64,000 nt of DNA from Streptomyces sp. NBC_01571 (GTDB lineage Bacteria; Actinomycetota; Actinomycetes; Streptomycetales; Streptomycetaceae), in the NCBI RefSeq assembly GCF_026339875.1, contig NZ_JAPEPZ010000001.1:4650001-4714000 (forward strand). The letters are read 5' to 3'. The notes below the pieces were generated by a model that had not been told where the DNA came from, searched no databases, and saw nothing but the letters and a program-made list of their open reading frames with translations. The translations under genes and the position numbers were made by a program. Below are positions 43,252 to 51,741 of the stretch, piece by piece. Position 1 is the first letter of the stretch. Each line of letters begins with the position of its first letter.

Positions 43252-44871
43252 CTACTGCGTCGCGGTCACGTCCTCGCCGAGGTCGTCCTCGGCTGCGGCA
43301 TCCTCCGCGGCCGGGTCCGGCTCGTTGGCGGGCGGCTGCTCCCCGAAGTCGGGCCGGTCTGCGCCGAGCCTGAGCGGGTCCTCGACGAGGCGCCCCGTCT
43401 CGCGCATGATCCGTTGGACTTCGGCCTCCTGGTCGTCCTCGTCCCAGTCCGGGTGCAGCAGCGCCACCTTCGCCTCGGTCGACGCGGCTTCCGCACGTTG
43501 CAGCAGCTCGGCGGTCTCGGCGAGGGTCTTGATGTCGTCCTGGACCGAGTCCTGGAACTTCACGTCCGGCCGCTCGACTTCCACCCCGGTGATCCCGGGG
43601 AACATGCCGGAGGCCTCCAGCATGAGCAGGGTCTCCACGATGTCCGCGATGCCCGTCGCCGCGAGCTCGGCCTTACGCGCGCGGGTGGACATGCTCCGCG
43701 CGGTGCGGGCCTTGATCTCAGTCGCCGTGACCGCGGCCCCGCTGGAGTCGTCACCGAACGTACCGCCGGAGTAGCCCGCGTTCCTGATCACCTTGCCCAC
43801 CAGCTCCTCGATCGTGGCCCGATGCTCCTCGTGCCGGATCAGGAACTGGTTCAAAGTGATCTGCTGCTCGCTGTTGGGCGGGACGTTCATCGGGGCGTAC
43901 ACCTCGCGGTCATCCCACACCGCGCCCATCCCCGGACCGTTGTTCAGGAGGTACCCGGACGGGACGATGATCCGGCTCTTGGCGAGGCGGATGTCCCGCA
44001 TCCACGAGGTGTACGTCTCATCGACCGCGGACAGGAACGTCTCCGCGCCCTGGTAGTCCGAGGTGCCGAGGCCGGCCGCTCCCGGGATGTCGTCCCAGTC
44101 CGGGGCGACCATCGTGTTCGGGATGTAGGCGACGGCAAGCCGCTTCCCGATCGGCAGGGCGCGGGTGGGCTCCAGGTCCTTCGTCTCCGGGAACGCGGCG
44201 AGGTCGGCGGGCTTGCCGAGGTTCGTCTCCGTGCCGTCGTACACGCCGTGCAGGATCAGGCCCGGCTCGTGGCGCTCCAGGTGGCGGACGACCCGCTGCC
44301 CGTCGACGACGAGGACCGTCCAGAACGTGACCGCGCGGAGGATGTCTCCGTGCGCGAACTCGGGGACGGCGTTGTCGGCCTGGACCATGCTGATCCACGG
44401 CCGGTCCCGGACCGCGTCGTCCCACACGATCCGCAGGTAGGCGCCGCCGAGCGCGGCCCCGGTCTCGCCGGCCGCGATGAGAGTCCGCGTCAGCCCGCAC
44501 TCCATCAGCTCTTCGAGGCGCTCCTGCGTGTCCGGGTCGTCGACCTTCAGGGCCGGCGGCTCGGAGTACAGGAGGTCGCTGCTGGTGCGGGCGATATCGC
44601 GGGCGAGCGGCATGTGCAGTGCGGCGCGCTTCTCGCCGAGGGGCGTGGGGGTGCCCCAGAACCAGCGGGCGACACGGCCGACGACGCCTCCGCGGTAGGT
44701 GCTCGGCCGGTTCATGGGCGGCCCGTAGCGGGAGGCGTCGCGGTGGCGGTTCATGTACCGGTAGGTGAGGCGGTCGGGGTTCGCGGAGAACCAGGCGCGC
44801 CAGTCCTCCATGTCCGCGCGGATCGCGGGGTGGACGGGCGGCCACGGGGTGCCCTTAGCGGGGAGCGGCAT
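43252..44871 (-). CDS. Portal protein, SPP1 gp6-like
   Basis: A 539-residue protein that forms the dodecameric DNA channel at one capsid vertex. Recognisable parts are YRYMNRHRDASRYGPPMNRP near the N-terminus, LEELMECGLTRTLIAAGETG, FAHGDILRAVTFWTVLVVDG, and the late GKVIRNAGYSGGTFGDDSSG followed by the long helix ATEIKARTARSMSTRARKAE. An acidic tail ends the protein. It sits directly after terminase, as in most siphoviruses. Confidence 0.9.
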   Translation of the reverse strand: MPLPAKGTPWPPVHPAIRADMEDWRAWFSANPDRLTYRYMNRHRDASRYGPPMNRPSTYRGGVVGRVARWFWGTPTPLGEKRAALHMPLARDIARTSSDLLYSEPPALKVDDPDTQERLEELMECGLTRTLIAAGETGAALGGAYLRIVWDDAVRDRPWISMVQADNAVPEFAHGDILRAVTFWTVLVVDGQRVVRHLERHEPGLILHGVYDGTETNLGKPADLAAFPETKDLEPTRALPIGKRLAVAYIPNTMVAPDWDDIPGAAGLGTSDYQGAETFLSAVDETYTSWMRDIRLAKSRIIVPSGYLLNNGPGMGAVWDDREVYAPMNVPPNSEQQITLNQFLIRHEEHRATIEELVGKVIRNAGYSGGTFGDDSSGAAVTATEIKARTARSMSTRARKAELAATGIADIVETLLMLEASGMFPGITGVEVERPDVKFQDSVQDDIKTLAETAELLQRAEAASTEAKVALLHPDWDEDDQEAEVQRIMRETGRLVEDPLRLGADRPDFGEQPPANEPDPAAEDAAAEDDLGEDVTATQ

Positions 44872-45028
44872 CGGGTACCTCCCCCTCGTCGCGCTTCTCG
44901 ATCGCTTCGGCCAGGTCCCGCAGCAGGGCGGGAAGTTCGGTCTGCATCTCTTGCCAGGTGTCGCCTTCGGCCTCGCCGACCACGGCGGCGAGTTGTCCCT
45001 CGGTCTGGAGGAGGACCTCGATCCTCAC
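44855..45028 (-). CDS. Small acidic protein between terminase and portal
   Basis: A 57-residue protein from a GTG overlapping the terminase stop as GTGA and itself overlapping the portal start by 17 bases. It is a single acidic helix-rich unit (TWQEMQTELPALLRDLAEAI). The tight coupling argues that it is real. Function unknown. Confidence 0.65.
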   Translation of the reverse strand: MRIEVLLQTEGQLAAVVGEAEGDTWQEMQTELPALLRDLAEAIEKRDEGEVPDAAPR

Positions 45029-46320
45029 GCTGCGACCTCCAGGCTGGTCACGGGCAGCAGGTGCCGCCACTCGTTCACCGAGCTGTGCAGCCCGTACCGG
45101 AGACCGTCCACGCTGTGGTCGTTGACCTTCAGCGGCTTGTCCTCGCCCTTGGCGGACGCCTTTTCGTCCCACACGTAGGCGGGCAGCTCGTCGAGGAGTC
45201 CTTCGCAGGAGCGGTGGATGCTCAGGATGTTCTCGCCGAAGGCCGTCCCCACGCTGCGGATGCCGTCCTTCACGTCGTTGTCGGCCTGGGCGACGCCGGG
45301 TACTCCGTCGCTCCACAGCTGCGTCATGAACGACGCGGCGGACGGGTCCACGAAGATCCACGAGGGGGCGACGCCCTTCGTGCCGCGGTGCTCGTACGAG
45401 GCCAGCCAGCGCCGTACGCCGACGCTGTACTGCGCGTCGGTGAGCTGCCTACGAGCGATCCGGGAGTCGTGCCGGTACTCCGAGGCGACGTACAGGCGAC
45501 TGTCGGCGCCGACCCCGATCAGCAGCGCGGCGAACGGGTTCACGGTGCCGTAGTCGATTCCGACCGCCATCCAGCGGCTGATCTCCGGGACCAGGTCGAC
45601 GACGTGCTTTGCCTCATCGAACCCGTCGAAGATCACGCCCTCTGCGAGGCACCACTCGCCGAGGATGTACCGCCGGTAGAACAGGCCCTGGTGGGACCGC
45701 TTCAGCGAGTCGACGTACGAGGCCGGCAGCGACGGGTTGTCTTGCAGGACGAACGAGAACCGGTGCAGGTCCAGGGCGGTCGGGTCCTGGCTCTCAACGA
45801 GGGTTCCGTCACGGCGGAGGTGCAGCCGGGCGCGGTCGAGGATCTGCTTCTTCAGCCAGTGGTTCGGGCCCTCTGGGTTGGTGGTCCCGAACCATTGCGC
45901 ACCCTCGACCGACAGGCGGGTCTCGAGCATCTGGAAGAAGCTCTGGGGGTACGTGGTCACTTCGTCCATGTATGCGCCTGCGAGCGTGAGGCCCTTGATC
46001 TTGTCGGCGGCGCGCTCGTCATTCGCGCCGGCCACGTAGATCGTGCGGCCGAGGATCACGACCTCGCCCGCGCCGGCCTTGTAGACGCAGCGCTTCACGC
46101 CGAGCATCGAGACGATGACGTCGATGATGTTCCGCTTCAGCGTGCGCTCGGTCTTGCCGACCATGAGGAGCGCGCCGGGTGGCCCGGTGCGGATGTACTT
46201 GATCCACACCATGATTGAGCCGATGGTCTTGCCTGACCGGACCGCGCCCTCCCAGAGGTTTCCGCGCGCGGCTGCGAGCTGGGTGGCGCGGAGCGACTTC
46301 CCGGCGAGGGCGGTGAACAT
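45025..46320 (-). CDS. terL: Terminase large subunit
   Basis: A 431-residue packaging motor of the PBSX/SPP1 type. Walker A is GAVRSGKT near residue 27, Walker B is AGAYMDEV near residue 117, and the coupling motif GTTNPEGP follows. The nuclease domain begins with VGIDYGTVNPFAALLIG near residue 240 and has further acidic positions (FVDPSAASF; NDHSVDGLRYGL). It pumps DNA into the prohead through the portal and cuts it. ATG at 46320. Confidence 0.93.
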   Translation of the reverse strand: MFTALAGKSLRATQLAAARGNLWEGAVRSGKTIGSIMVWIKYIRTGPPGALLMVGKTERTLKRNIIDVIVSMLGVKRCVYKAGAGEVVILGRTIYVAGANDERAADKIKGLTLAGAYMDEVTTYPQSFFQMLETRLSVEGAQWFGTTNPEGPNHWLKKQILDRARLHLRRDGTLVESQDPTALDLHRFSFVLQDNPSLPASYVDSLKRSHQGLFYRRYILGEWCLAEGVIFDGFDEAKHVVDLVPEISRWMAVGIDYGTVNPFAALLIGVGADSRLYVASEYRHDSRIARRQLTDAQYSVGVRRWLASYEHRGTKGVAPSWIFVDPSAASFMTQLWSDGVPGVAQADNDVKDGIRSVGTAFGENILSIHRSCEGLLDELPAYVWDEKASAKGEDKPLKVNDHSVDGLRYGLHSSVNEWRHLLPVTSLEVAA

Positions 46321-46329
46321 GGCGCCCCC

Positions 46330-46812
46330 TCACTCGCCGGACGGCATCATCCCCTTCAGCCAGGCGTCGACGGCGGCCAGGCCCTCGGTGTCCTGCTCCG
46401 GCGGGGCGAGCTTCAGCGACCGGTCCAGGGCGGTGGCGACGACACCCATCAGGGCCCGCTTGTCGGCCGGTGTCGGCTCCGGGGCCTCGTAGGTGTCGAA
46501 GTCGTGATCTTTTCCGCCCCAGTCGAAGTACGTGTGGGGCTTGTCGAGCTTCTCCAGCTCGCGTTCGGCGACGTCCTGAAGGCGTTGCGCGGTGGCGGCG
46601 CGGCGGTCGGCGAGGTCGGCCTGGCGGATCTCGGTGGCCTGTTGGACCTGGGCGGCGCGGGCGAAGGAGAGACCGAGGCTCTTGGCGATCTCGCTAATTG
46701 TCCGGCCGGAGCGGCCGAGCTCGGTGGCGATCTCGTTGCGCCCGCGCCCCTGCGCGTGCAGCTCGCGGACGCGCTGCCGCTCCTGGTCTGTGACGGGGTT
46801 CGAGCTGCCCAT
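46330..46812 (-). CDS. Terminase small subunit-like HTH protein
   Basis: A 160-residue protein. The N-terminal helix-turn-helix (VRELHAQGRGRNEIATELGR SGRTISEIAKSLGLS) precedes a helical region of oligomerisation type (RRAATAQRLQDVAERELEKL) and a Trp-rich acidic part. It is directly upstream of the large subunit with nine bases between. It should bind the packaging site and load the motor. The cos or pac site is not visible. Confidence 0.8.
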   Translation of the reverse strand: MGSSNPVTDQERQRVRELHAQGRGRNEIATELGRSGRTISEIAKSLGLSFARAAQVQQATEIRQADLADRRAATAQRLQDVAERELEKLDKPHTYFDWGGKDHDFDTYEAPEPTPADKRALMGVVATALDRSLKLAPPEQDTEGLAAVDAWLKGMMPSGE

Positions 46813-46836
46813 GGGTGGTCACCCCCTGGACATGGC

Positions 46837-46862
46837 GAAGGCCCGCACGGCGGCGGGCCTTC
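46837..46862 (-). terminator. Terminator between early and late regions
   Basis: The 10-bp arms GAAGGCCCGC and GCGGGCCTTC with a 6-nt loop separate the accessory lipoprotein gene from the terminase operon. Confidence 0.7.
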
Positions 46863-46957
46863 GGGCTGCGCACGTGGCGCGATCTACGAGTGTGGGATGT
46901 CCGGGCACGCCGGACTTGCGCTCAGGATGAAGCAGATGATCCCGAAATGCAACTACG

Positions 46958-47338
46958 TCACAGCTCGCTCTTGTGCTGCGGGCAGAGCTGGCTGACGGCC
47001 GCGCCGACGAGGTAGCCGGAGGCCGTGAGGCCGATCTGTGCGTTCTTCTCCACGGTCGCGGCGACTGCGGTGGGCGAATTGCCCTCGTCGATCGCGTCGC
47101 AGGAGGAGTGGCCGACGTCGAGGATCTGATCGTCGGGTGCCTTGGCCAGTGCGGGGATCTTCGAGTGCACGGCGAGGAGGAACGCGGTCTCGGGCGTGCT
47201 GTGCTCGGGCGTCTTCGGCTTGCTGGTGGCGGCCTTCGGCTTGTCGGCAGTAGTGCCGGTGTCGGTGCTGGCTGCGGTGCACGCGGTGAGCGCGAGGGCG
47301 GCGACTGCGAGGGCGGCGGCGGTGATGTGGTGGCGCAT
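46958..47338 (-). CDS. Phage-borne DUF732-type lipoprotein
   Basis: A 126-residue protein with a lipoprotein signal (AVAALALTACTAAS; lipobox LTAC, Cys 20), a Thr/Lys/Pro linker and a compact domain with three later Cys (VGHSSCDAIDEGNSPTAVAA; VSQLCPQH). That domain matches my knowledge of DUF732, widespread in actinobacterial exported proteins. The ATG at 47338 follows GGGGGA. Surface lipoproteins expressed from prophages often block superinfection, but here that is only a hypothesis. Confidence 0.75.
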   Translation of the reverse strand: MRHHITAAALAVAALALTACTAASTDTGTTADKPKAATSKPKTPEHSTPETAFLLAVHSKIPALAKAPDDQILDVGHSSCDAIDEGNSPTAVAATVEKNAQIGLTASGYLVGAAVSQLCPQHKSEL

Positions 47339-47380
47339 GGTTCCCCCTGGGACGGTGGTTACGAGGGGGCATCGTCGCGT

Positions 47381-47424
47381 CAGCGTCACGGGCGCCGGGC
47401 CGTTGTGGCGCTTCCGTGACGCTG
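47381..47424. promoter_or_regulatory. 11-bp inverted repeat upstream of the lipoprotein gene
   Basis: CAGCGTCACGG at 47381-47391 and CCGTGACGCTG at 47414-47424 are perfect inverted copies, 22 bases apart. They lie about 43 bases upstream of the lipoprotein start and just beyond the stop of the preceding gene. Could be an operator pair or an RNA hairpin. Confidence 0.5.
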
Positions 47425-47448
47425 CGTTCGAGCCGCTTGCACGCTGAG

Positions 47449-47697
47449 CTACTCGACCGCGGGGTCTTCCTGCGCGTGGCGTACGGCTTTCTTCGCGGCC
47501 TGCTCGATCTCGTACCGGGACATGGTCACGTCGTCTCGCCGGGCGTACTCGGTGACCGCGGCCTGGAAGGCGGTGGATGCTTCGCGCCAGGCTCGCCACT
47601 GGGCGTCGTACTCATCGCCGGTGAGGCCGGCCATTCTGGCGCGGGCGGTCTCGGCCGCGCACTCAAGCCTGATCAGATCATCGGGGATATCGGTCAC
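47449..47697 (-). CDS. Small helical phage hypothetical protein
   Basis: An 82-residue, mostly helical protein (LIRLECAAETARARMAGLTG; WREASTAFQAAVTEYARRDD). No recognised family. It is part of the leftward early operon. Codon use fits its neighbours. Confidence 0.6.
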   Translation of the reverse strand: MTDIPDDLIRLECAAETARARMAGLTGDEYDAQWRAWREASTAFQAAVTEYARRDDVTMSRYEIEQAAKKAVRHAQEDPAVE

Positions 47698-47837
47698 GAC
47701 CTGGGAGCTTAGGTCGAACAGGCGCGCGTCCCGTCTCGGCGCGCTGAGGTCGACACGTCCGCACGAGCGGAGCGCCCGCCCCGCCAGATGTCGGCGTGAC
47801 GGGCGTCAGTGCCGTCGTGACGGTGCCTGACGGGGAT

Positions 47838-48131
47838 TCAGGCGGGGGTCGGGCCCGTGCCCTGGAGGTAGACGGTCCAGGACTGACCGTCGAACTGGGT
47901 GTTCTGGATCAGCACTTGGGCGCTGCGACCTTCGGGCAGTTCGATCTTGACGGGCTGGCCGTCTCCGAGGTTCCCGGTGAAGCCTTCGGGAGCGTCCGCG
48001 GCGCGGAAGGACGACATGCCGCTCCAGGACTGAAGGCTCTCGCCGGGGCCGGTGTCCTCCTGGAGCAGGACGACGGGGAACTGAACGCCGTCGATGGCGG
48101 CCGGGCCGCGATACTTGAATGACTGGCTCAT
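47838..48131 (-). CDS. Small phage hypothetical protein
   Basis: A 97-residue, beta-rich protein (FKYRGPAAIDGVQFPVVLLQ; GQPVKIELPEGRSAQVLIQN). Family unknown. The region after its stop (47793-47835) holds two or three degraded copies of the dispersed GTGACGG palindrome, and the region before its start holds a strong copy at 48167-48183. Confidence 0.6.
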   Translation of the reverse strand: MSQSFKYRGPAAIDGVQFPVVLLQEDTGPGESLQSWSGMSSFRAADAPEGFTGNLGDGQPVKIELPEGRSAQVLIQNTQFDGQSWTVYLQGTGPTPA

Positions 48132-48166
48132 GGATCTATCCTCCCGACGGTGTCAAACAGCGTCAG

Positions 48167-48183
48167 CCCCGTCATGACGGGCG
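48167..48183. repeat. Dispersed palindrome copy, CCCGTCATGACGGG
   Basis: CCCCGTCATGACGGGCG lies in the divergent gap between a leftward and a rightward gene, the only strong copy in clearly intergenic DNA. Confidence 0.7.
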
Positions 48184-48254
48184 CCGGATGGGAACTGTGA
48201 CGGGGTGGGCGAGCGTCTGGCTGGCGAGACTGAGCACGAAGTGAGGGGTGGGGT

Positions 48255-48860
48255 GTGGGCCCATTGCAGTGGGGCGATGTACCGACGTGGATTGCGTCGG
48301 TGTTCGCAGGCATCGTCGCGGTGTTCGCGTATCAGACGATCAAGAGTCAGCGGCACCAGATCGGCGAGCAGCGCCAGTTCATCGGCGAGCAGCTCCGGTT
48401 CATGGCCGAGCAACAGGAGAACCTGACGCTGGAGCGGGCGGAACTCCGCGCTGCTGCCGAGAGTCGACGGGTGGCACAGGCCCTCCAGGTTCGGATGACG
48501 GACACGTTGGTTCCGGTCGGCGCCCAGGGCGCGGCACTACGCTCGGCCGAGGTGGTCAACGGTAGTGACAAGCCAATCCGGGACCTGGAAGTCCGCTACG
48601 GAACCGCGTACATCGCAGCTGAGGTATACGCGGCCATTGGAAGCCAGGACAGCGGACCCCTGGCTCTCGGCGAGCGATGGATCACCCCGCTTCCGCTCCT
48701 TGGCGCGGGACGAGCGGCCGTGTTCCGGTCCCAGGCGTGGCCAGACTCGACCGCTCACAACAACCGGCCCACCCTGTGCTTCACGGACGACGCAGGAGTC
48801 CGCTGGTCTCTCGACTCGTACGGGAAGCTGGACGAGGTCGCGGACGACAGCGTGTCGTGA
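48255..48860 (+). CDS. Membrane-anchored coiled-coil protein, opposite-strand accessory gene
   Basis: A 201-residue protein. One N-terminal membrane span (WIASVFAGIVAVFAYQTI) leads into a Gln/Glu coiled coil (QRHQIGEQRQFIGEQLRFMA) and a C-terminal beta-rich domain (SAEVVNGSDKPIRDLEVRYG). It runs against the leftward phage operons, so it may be a lysogeny-expressed accessory gene (moron). The GTG at 48255 follows GAGGGG. Host-defence or surface functions are possible but not shown. Confidence 0.68.
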   Translation: MGPLQWGDVPTWIASVFAGIVAVFAYQTIKSQRHQIGEQRQFIGEQLRFMAEQQENLTLERAELRAAAESRRVAQALQVRMTDTLVPVGAQGAALRSAEVVNGSDKPIRDLEVRYGTAYIAAEVYAAIGSQDSGPLALGERWITPLPLLGAGRAAVFRSQAWPDSTAHNNRPTLCFTDDAGVRWSLDSYGKLDEVADDSVS

Positions 48861-48866
48861 TGCCCG

Positions 48867-49046
48867 TCAGCTCCGATCGACGTCGACAGCGACGGTGATC
48901 TCCTTGATCTTCCCGCTCGACGAGAGCTCGGCCCGGAGCGGGTTGTCCCCGGGGACGTCCGCCCTGCGCGCGGCCTCGACGAACGCAGCGAGCTCGTCGA
49001 GCGTCAGATCTTTGTCCTCGCCGGTGAAGCGGAGCGCAGCAGGCAT
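48867..49046 (-). CDS. Small phage hypothetical protein
   Basis: A 59-residue protein (TGEDKDLTLDELAAFVEAAR; KIKEITVAVDVDRS) convergent with the membrane gene, six bases apart. The start is ATG 49046, or 49064 with six more residues. Family unknown. Confidence 0.5.
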   Translation of the reverse strand: MPAALRFTGEDKDLTLDELAAFVEAARRADVPGDNPLRAELSSSGKIKEITVAVDVDRS

Positions 49047-49163
49047 GCGCCCAGGATGACGCACGAAGGCCCCGCCGCGACGGGGGATGCGCGACGGGGC
49101 CTGCTCCAGCCTGCCAGGGTCGCCGTGCGACCGCAGCGCAACGAGCGATCGGGCGCGGCCGGA

Positions 49164-49568
49164 TCAGTTCTCGGGGCTGCGCCGGTAGCCGCGTCGTCTC
49201 GTCAGCGCCGTCGTGACGGTCTCGCCGTACCAGCGGTGCGCGCGGCCCGAGGTGTCGTCGGGTGCCGGCCACCGGTCCTTCGAGACGTCGGCGCGGATCG
49301 TGGCGGCCGTGACGCCCGTCAGGGCCTCGATCTCCTTCGCCGTGTAGAGGCGGCGGGGCTCCAGCTCGGTGGCCGGGCGGGCGAAGTGCTCAGCGATGAC
49401 CCGGTCGACGGCGGCGGGGTCGTAGACGAGACTGCGGCCGCGCTTCTCGGGGAGCGGGTCGGGCCAGGCCTCGTGCCGGGACCACTGGTTTCGAAGGGTG
49501 TTGTACGCCCGGCCGTGGCGGTCGGCGATCTCTCGGAGGGTCTCGCCCTGCGGCTGGCTGGCTACCAT
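49164..49568 (-). CDS. Double helix-turn-helix DNA-binding protein
   Basis: A 134-residue protein with two HTH-like parts: ETLREIADRHGRAYNTLRNQ at the N-terminus and LYTAKEIEALTGVTAATIRA in the middle, the second of MerR/excisionase type. WYGETVTTALTRRRGYRR suggests a DNA-binding wing. It could be a phage transcription regulator or recombination directionality factor. The ATG at 49568 is preceded by AAAGGG. Confidence 0.7.
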   Translation of the reverse strand: MVASQPQGETLREIADRHGRAYNTLRNQWSRHEAWPDPLPEKRGRSLVYDPAAVDRVIAEHFARPATELEPRRLYTAKEIEALTGVTAATIRADVSKDRWPAPDDTSGRAHRWYGETVTTALTRRRGYRRSPEN

Positions 49569-49678
49569 GGTTGTCCGGCCCTTTCGGCTGGGTGGGACCG
49601 GCGGCTTTTCGCGAGCGCCCTTCGGGGTGTCTGGGCTTCGGCTCGGGGCCGCCGGTCGCTTCTGTTCTTGGATATGGG

Positions 49679-49707
49679 GTCGCCCCCGGCTGGGTGCCGG
49701 GGGCGAC
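49679..49707 (-). terminator. Strong hairpin terminator
   Basis: GTCGCCCCCGGC and GCCGGGGGCGAC are 12-bp perfect arms with a 5-nt loop, nine bases beyond the stop of the minus-strand gene ending at 49716. Confidence 0.75.
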
Positions 49708-49715
49708 GGGGTGGG

Positions 49716-50090
49716 TTACTGCTGGTCGACGAGCCAGGTGCCGAGGTCCTTCAGCGCGTCTCCCGAGATGGAGAGGGCGCCGAGGGCCTGGTAGGCGCGG
49801 GCGTCCGTCCATTCGTTGGCGACGATGATGCCGAGCAGGTCCATTGCCGTGAGCCAGAAGATCGCGGCGGTGAAGAGGTGGGCCTGGACCTCTTCGGGCA
49901 TCGGCTGCTCTTCGGCGAGGTCGACCACGCGCTGGACGGCCGGGATGGTGTCTAGGTTGCTCAGGGTCACGCTGGCCTCGGGGAGGGCGATCGGGACGGG
50001 GAGCATCTCGCAGGAGATCTGGAGTACCGCGTACTGCCCGGCGATCTTGCGGGCGATGGCCTCGATGCTGAGGTCTCCGGAGTCTGCCAT
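49716..50090 (-). CDS. Helical phage hypothetical protein
   Basis: A 124-residue protein, largely helical (LSIEAIARKIAGQYAVLQIS; VQAHLFTAAIFWLTAMDLLG). The ATG at 50090 is preceded by AAGGAAGGAAG. It forms a single-gene unit with terminators on both sides (49679-49707 and 50201-50233). Family unknown. Confidence 0.62.
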   Translation of the reverse strand: MADSGDLSIEAIARKIAGQYAVLQISCEMLPVPIALPEASVTLSNLDTIPAVQRVVDLAEEQPMPEEVQAHLFTAAIFWLTAMDLLGIIVANEWTDARAYQALGALSISGDALKDLGTWLVDQQ

Positions 50091-50200
50091 GTCGGCTTCC
50101 TTCCTTTTTGGGTGGTGGGTTGGGGTTCGCGGCCCCTTCCCGTTTACGTCTCTATTGTCGCATGCTGGTGCACTGAAATGCAACACCTACGGGCAAACGG

Positions 50201-50233
50201 AAGGCCCCAATCCGAGGAACGGATCAGGGCCTT
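50201..50233 (-). terminator. Hairpin terminator
   Basis: AAGGCCC (50201-50207) and GGGCCTT (50227-50233), with inner TCCG/CGGA pairing, lie ten bases after the stop at 50243. Confidence 0.65.
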
Positions 50234-50242
50234 GACCAGCCA

Positions 50243-50458
50243 TCAGGCCCGGCGCCAGCCGGACAGTCGATCACCAGGCCCAATCTCGGCCGTCAGCCGC
50301 GCCCCAGGGAGCTGCGCCCGGTCCAGCCCGACCGCCTCGGCGATCTCGGCCACCGGGTACCGCACGGGCGCCTCTCGCTCCTCCGGCGGGACGTCCGCCA
50401 CGATCTCGGCCTGGTCCCCGAAGACCAGCAGGACCCTCACTGTCACGCGCTCGCTCAT
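50243..50458 (-). CDS. Small phage hypothetical protein
   Basis: A 71-residue protein (VTVRVLLVFGDQAEIVADVP; VAEIAEAVGLDRAQLPGARL) from the ATG at 50458, which follows GAGGGTGG. Probably a small alpha/beta domain. Family unknown. Confidence 0.6.
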   Translation of the reverse strand: MSERVTVRVLLVFGDQAEIVADVPPEEREAPVRYPVAEIAEAVGLDRAQLPGARLTAEIGPGDRLSGWRRA

Positions 50459-50529
50459 GCTGTCCACCCTCTCGTGATCACAGAATCTTGCTGTCGTCCG
50501 CCCGGGGCGATCGAGTGGGAGGCGGCGGG

Positions 50530-51201
50530 TCATCGACCGCGCCCCTCGCCCTCGTTGGGCTTGACCGGGCGGATCTTTCCGATCTCGGCGGCCATACGTC
50601 GACCAAGATCGTGAATCAGGTAGCCGCTGTCCGTGCGCTCTACACGAATCCCCTCCCCTGGGCCCTCGCCGTCCGCGTTGTTGCCGTTGCCGTTGTCGCC
50701 TGACCTGCAACAACAACCCTCACCATGGGAGTCGTCGGCAACGGGAGAGGGCGCGGGCGGGATGGCTTCCCGACGTACGGCCGGCCCATTCCCCTCTCGT
50801 GTGCGCGACGGCTTCCAGGGGATGCCCGCAGCCTCCAGGAGAGCCTTCACGGCCTTCGTGTCGGGGAGCTTCAGGTCGTCTCGGAGCACGGTGAGGAGCA
50901 CGCCCTTGTCATCCCGGATGAGGCGGCGCAGCGCCTCGCCGACGTCCGGCGGCTCGGCCTCCGCCTGGCCCTCGGCGTCCCGTCCCTCGCGCCAGGCGGT
51001 GAACTTCTGCCAGCCGACCGCCCCGAGGATGCCGACCACGATGTACGCGACCTCCGGGAAGGCGGCGACGATGCGCCAGGCCGCCACGATGCCCACGACG
51101 AACAGCACTACGACGCGGCTGCGGCCGCTCGACTCGTCGGACTCCCCCGCCGTCTCGTCTGCCTGCTCCGCCGGTTCCTCGTCCGGCTGCTGCGCCTTCA
51201 C
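50530..51201 (-). CDS. Membrane protein of a conjugative-element-like cassette
   Basis: A 223-residue protein. After an acidic N-terminus come two hydrophobic spans (VVVLFVVGIVAAWRIVAAF; VAYIVVGILGAVGWQKFTAW), then a soluble helical domain (LLTVLRDDLKLPDTKAVKAL) and a CCC-containing Gly/Asn tail. The GTG at 51201 overlaps the upstream stop as GTGA. With the following three genes it resembles the membrane cassettes next to spread (Spd) genes on Streptomyces integrative elements; a role in DNA or plasmid spread is not shown. Confidence 0.65.
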   Translation of the reverse strand: MKAQQPDEEPAEQADETAGESDESSGRSRVVVLFVVGIVAAWRIVAAFPEVAYIVVGILGAVGWQKFTAWREGRDAEGQAEAEPPDVGEALRRLIRDDKGVLLTVLRDDLKLPDTKAVKALLEAAGIPWKPSRTREGNGPAVRREAIPPAPSPVADDSHGEGCCCRSGDNGNGNNADGEGPGEGIRVERTDSGYLIHDLGRRMAAEIGKIRPVKPNEGEGRGR

Positions 51202-51731
51202 AGCAGCCCCATCACGTAGTCGCCAGCCCAGGACACGGTCGGTGCGACGACGATGCCCACGGCTCCGGCGATGCTGGAGGCCAGGCCGAGGCTGATCCCG
51301 GCGAGGATCTGGCGGACGAAGTCCCAGCGGAATCCTCGGCGGCTGCACACGGCGGTGATCACGACCGTGATGATGATGACGGCCGCGTGCCCGCCGGGGG
51401 TGAGCGCGAGGTGGCCGGCTCGGGTGACGTTCGGCGCGGGTGCGCCGAGGCCGTAGACGAGGACGATGTCCCCGACCTGGTTCGTTCCCCACAGGGACCA
51501 GTCGACCAGGGCGCCGATGATCCCTCCGGCGCACAGGATGAGGAGCGCGCCGTACGCCAGGCAGAGCACCTGTGGCAGGAGCGCGCTCAAGGACTTCACG
51601 GCGAACCGCTTCTTGTGGCTGGCCCACCAGCGGGTGAAGTCCCAGGCCAGCAGGCTGAGTCCAACGGTGACGCCTCCGAGGGAGACGAGACCGTACGTGG
51701 GCAGGTCGAGGGGCGACAGGGCCAGGGGCAT
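51198..51731 (-). CDS. Polytopic membrane protein, Spd-cassette-like
   Basis: A 177-residue protein with about four membrane spans (GLVSLGGVTVGLSLLAWDF; LCLAYGALLILCAGGIIGAL; AAVIIITVVITAV; GLASSIAGAVGIVVAP) and a basic loop. The ATG at 51731 is preceded by GAGGACC. It is coupled to the next gene by a GTGA overlap. Similar proteins occur on actinomycete conjugative elements and some prophages. Confidence 0.68.
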   Translation of the reverse strand: MPLALSPLDLPTYGLVSLGGVTVGLSLLAWDFTRWWASHKKRFAVKSLSALLPQVLCLAYGALLILCAGGIIGALVDWSLWGTNQVGDIVLVYGLGAPAPNVTRAGHLALTPGGHAAVIIITVVITAVCSRRGFRWDFVRQILAGISLGLASSIAGAVGIVVAPTVSWAGDYVMGLL

Positions 51732-51741
51732 GCGGAGGTCC

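Noticed and set aside
46813..46957. Possible cos or pac site upstream of the small terminase gene
   Set aside because: Only a terminator hairpin is visible. No convincing cohesive-end or repeat pattern could be defined without the phage termini.
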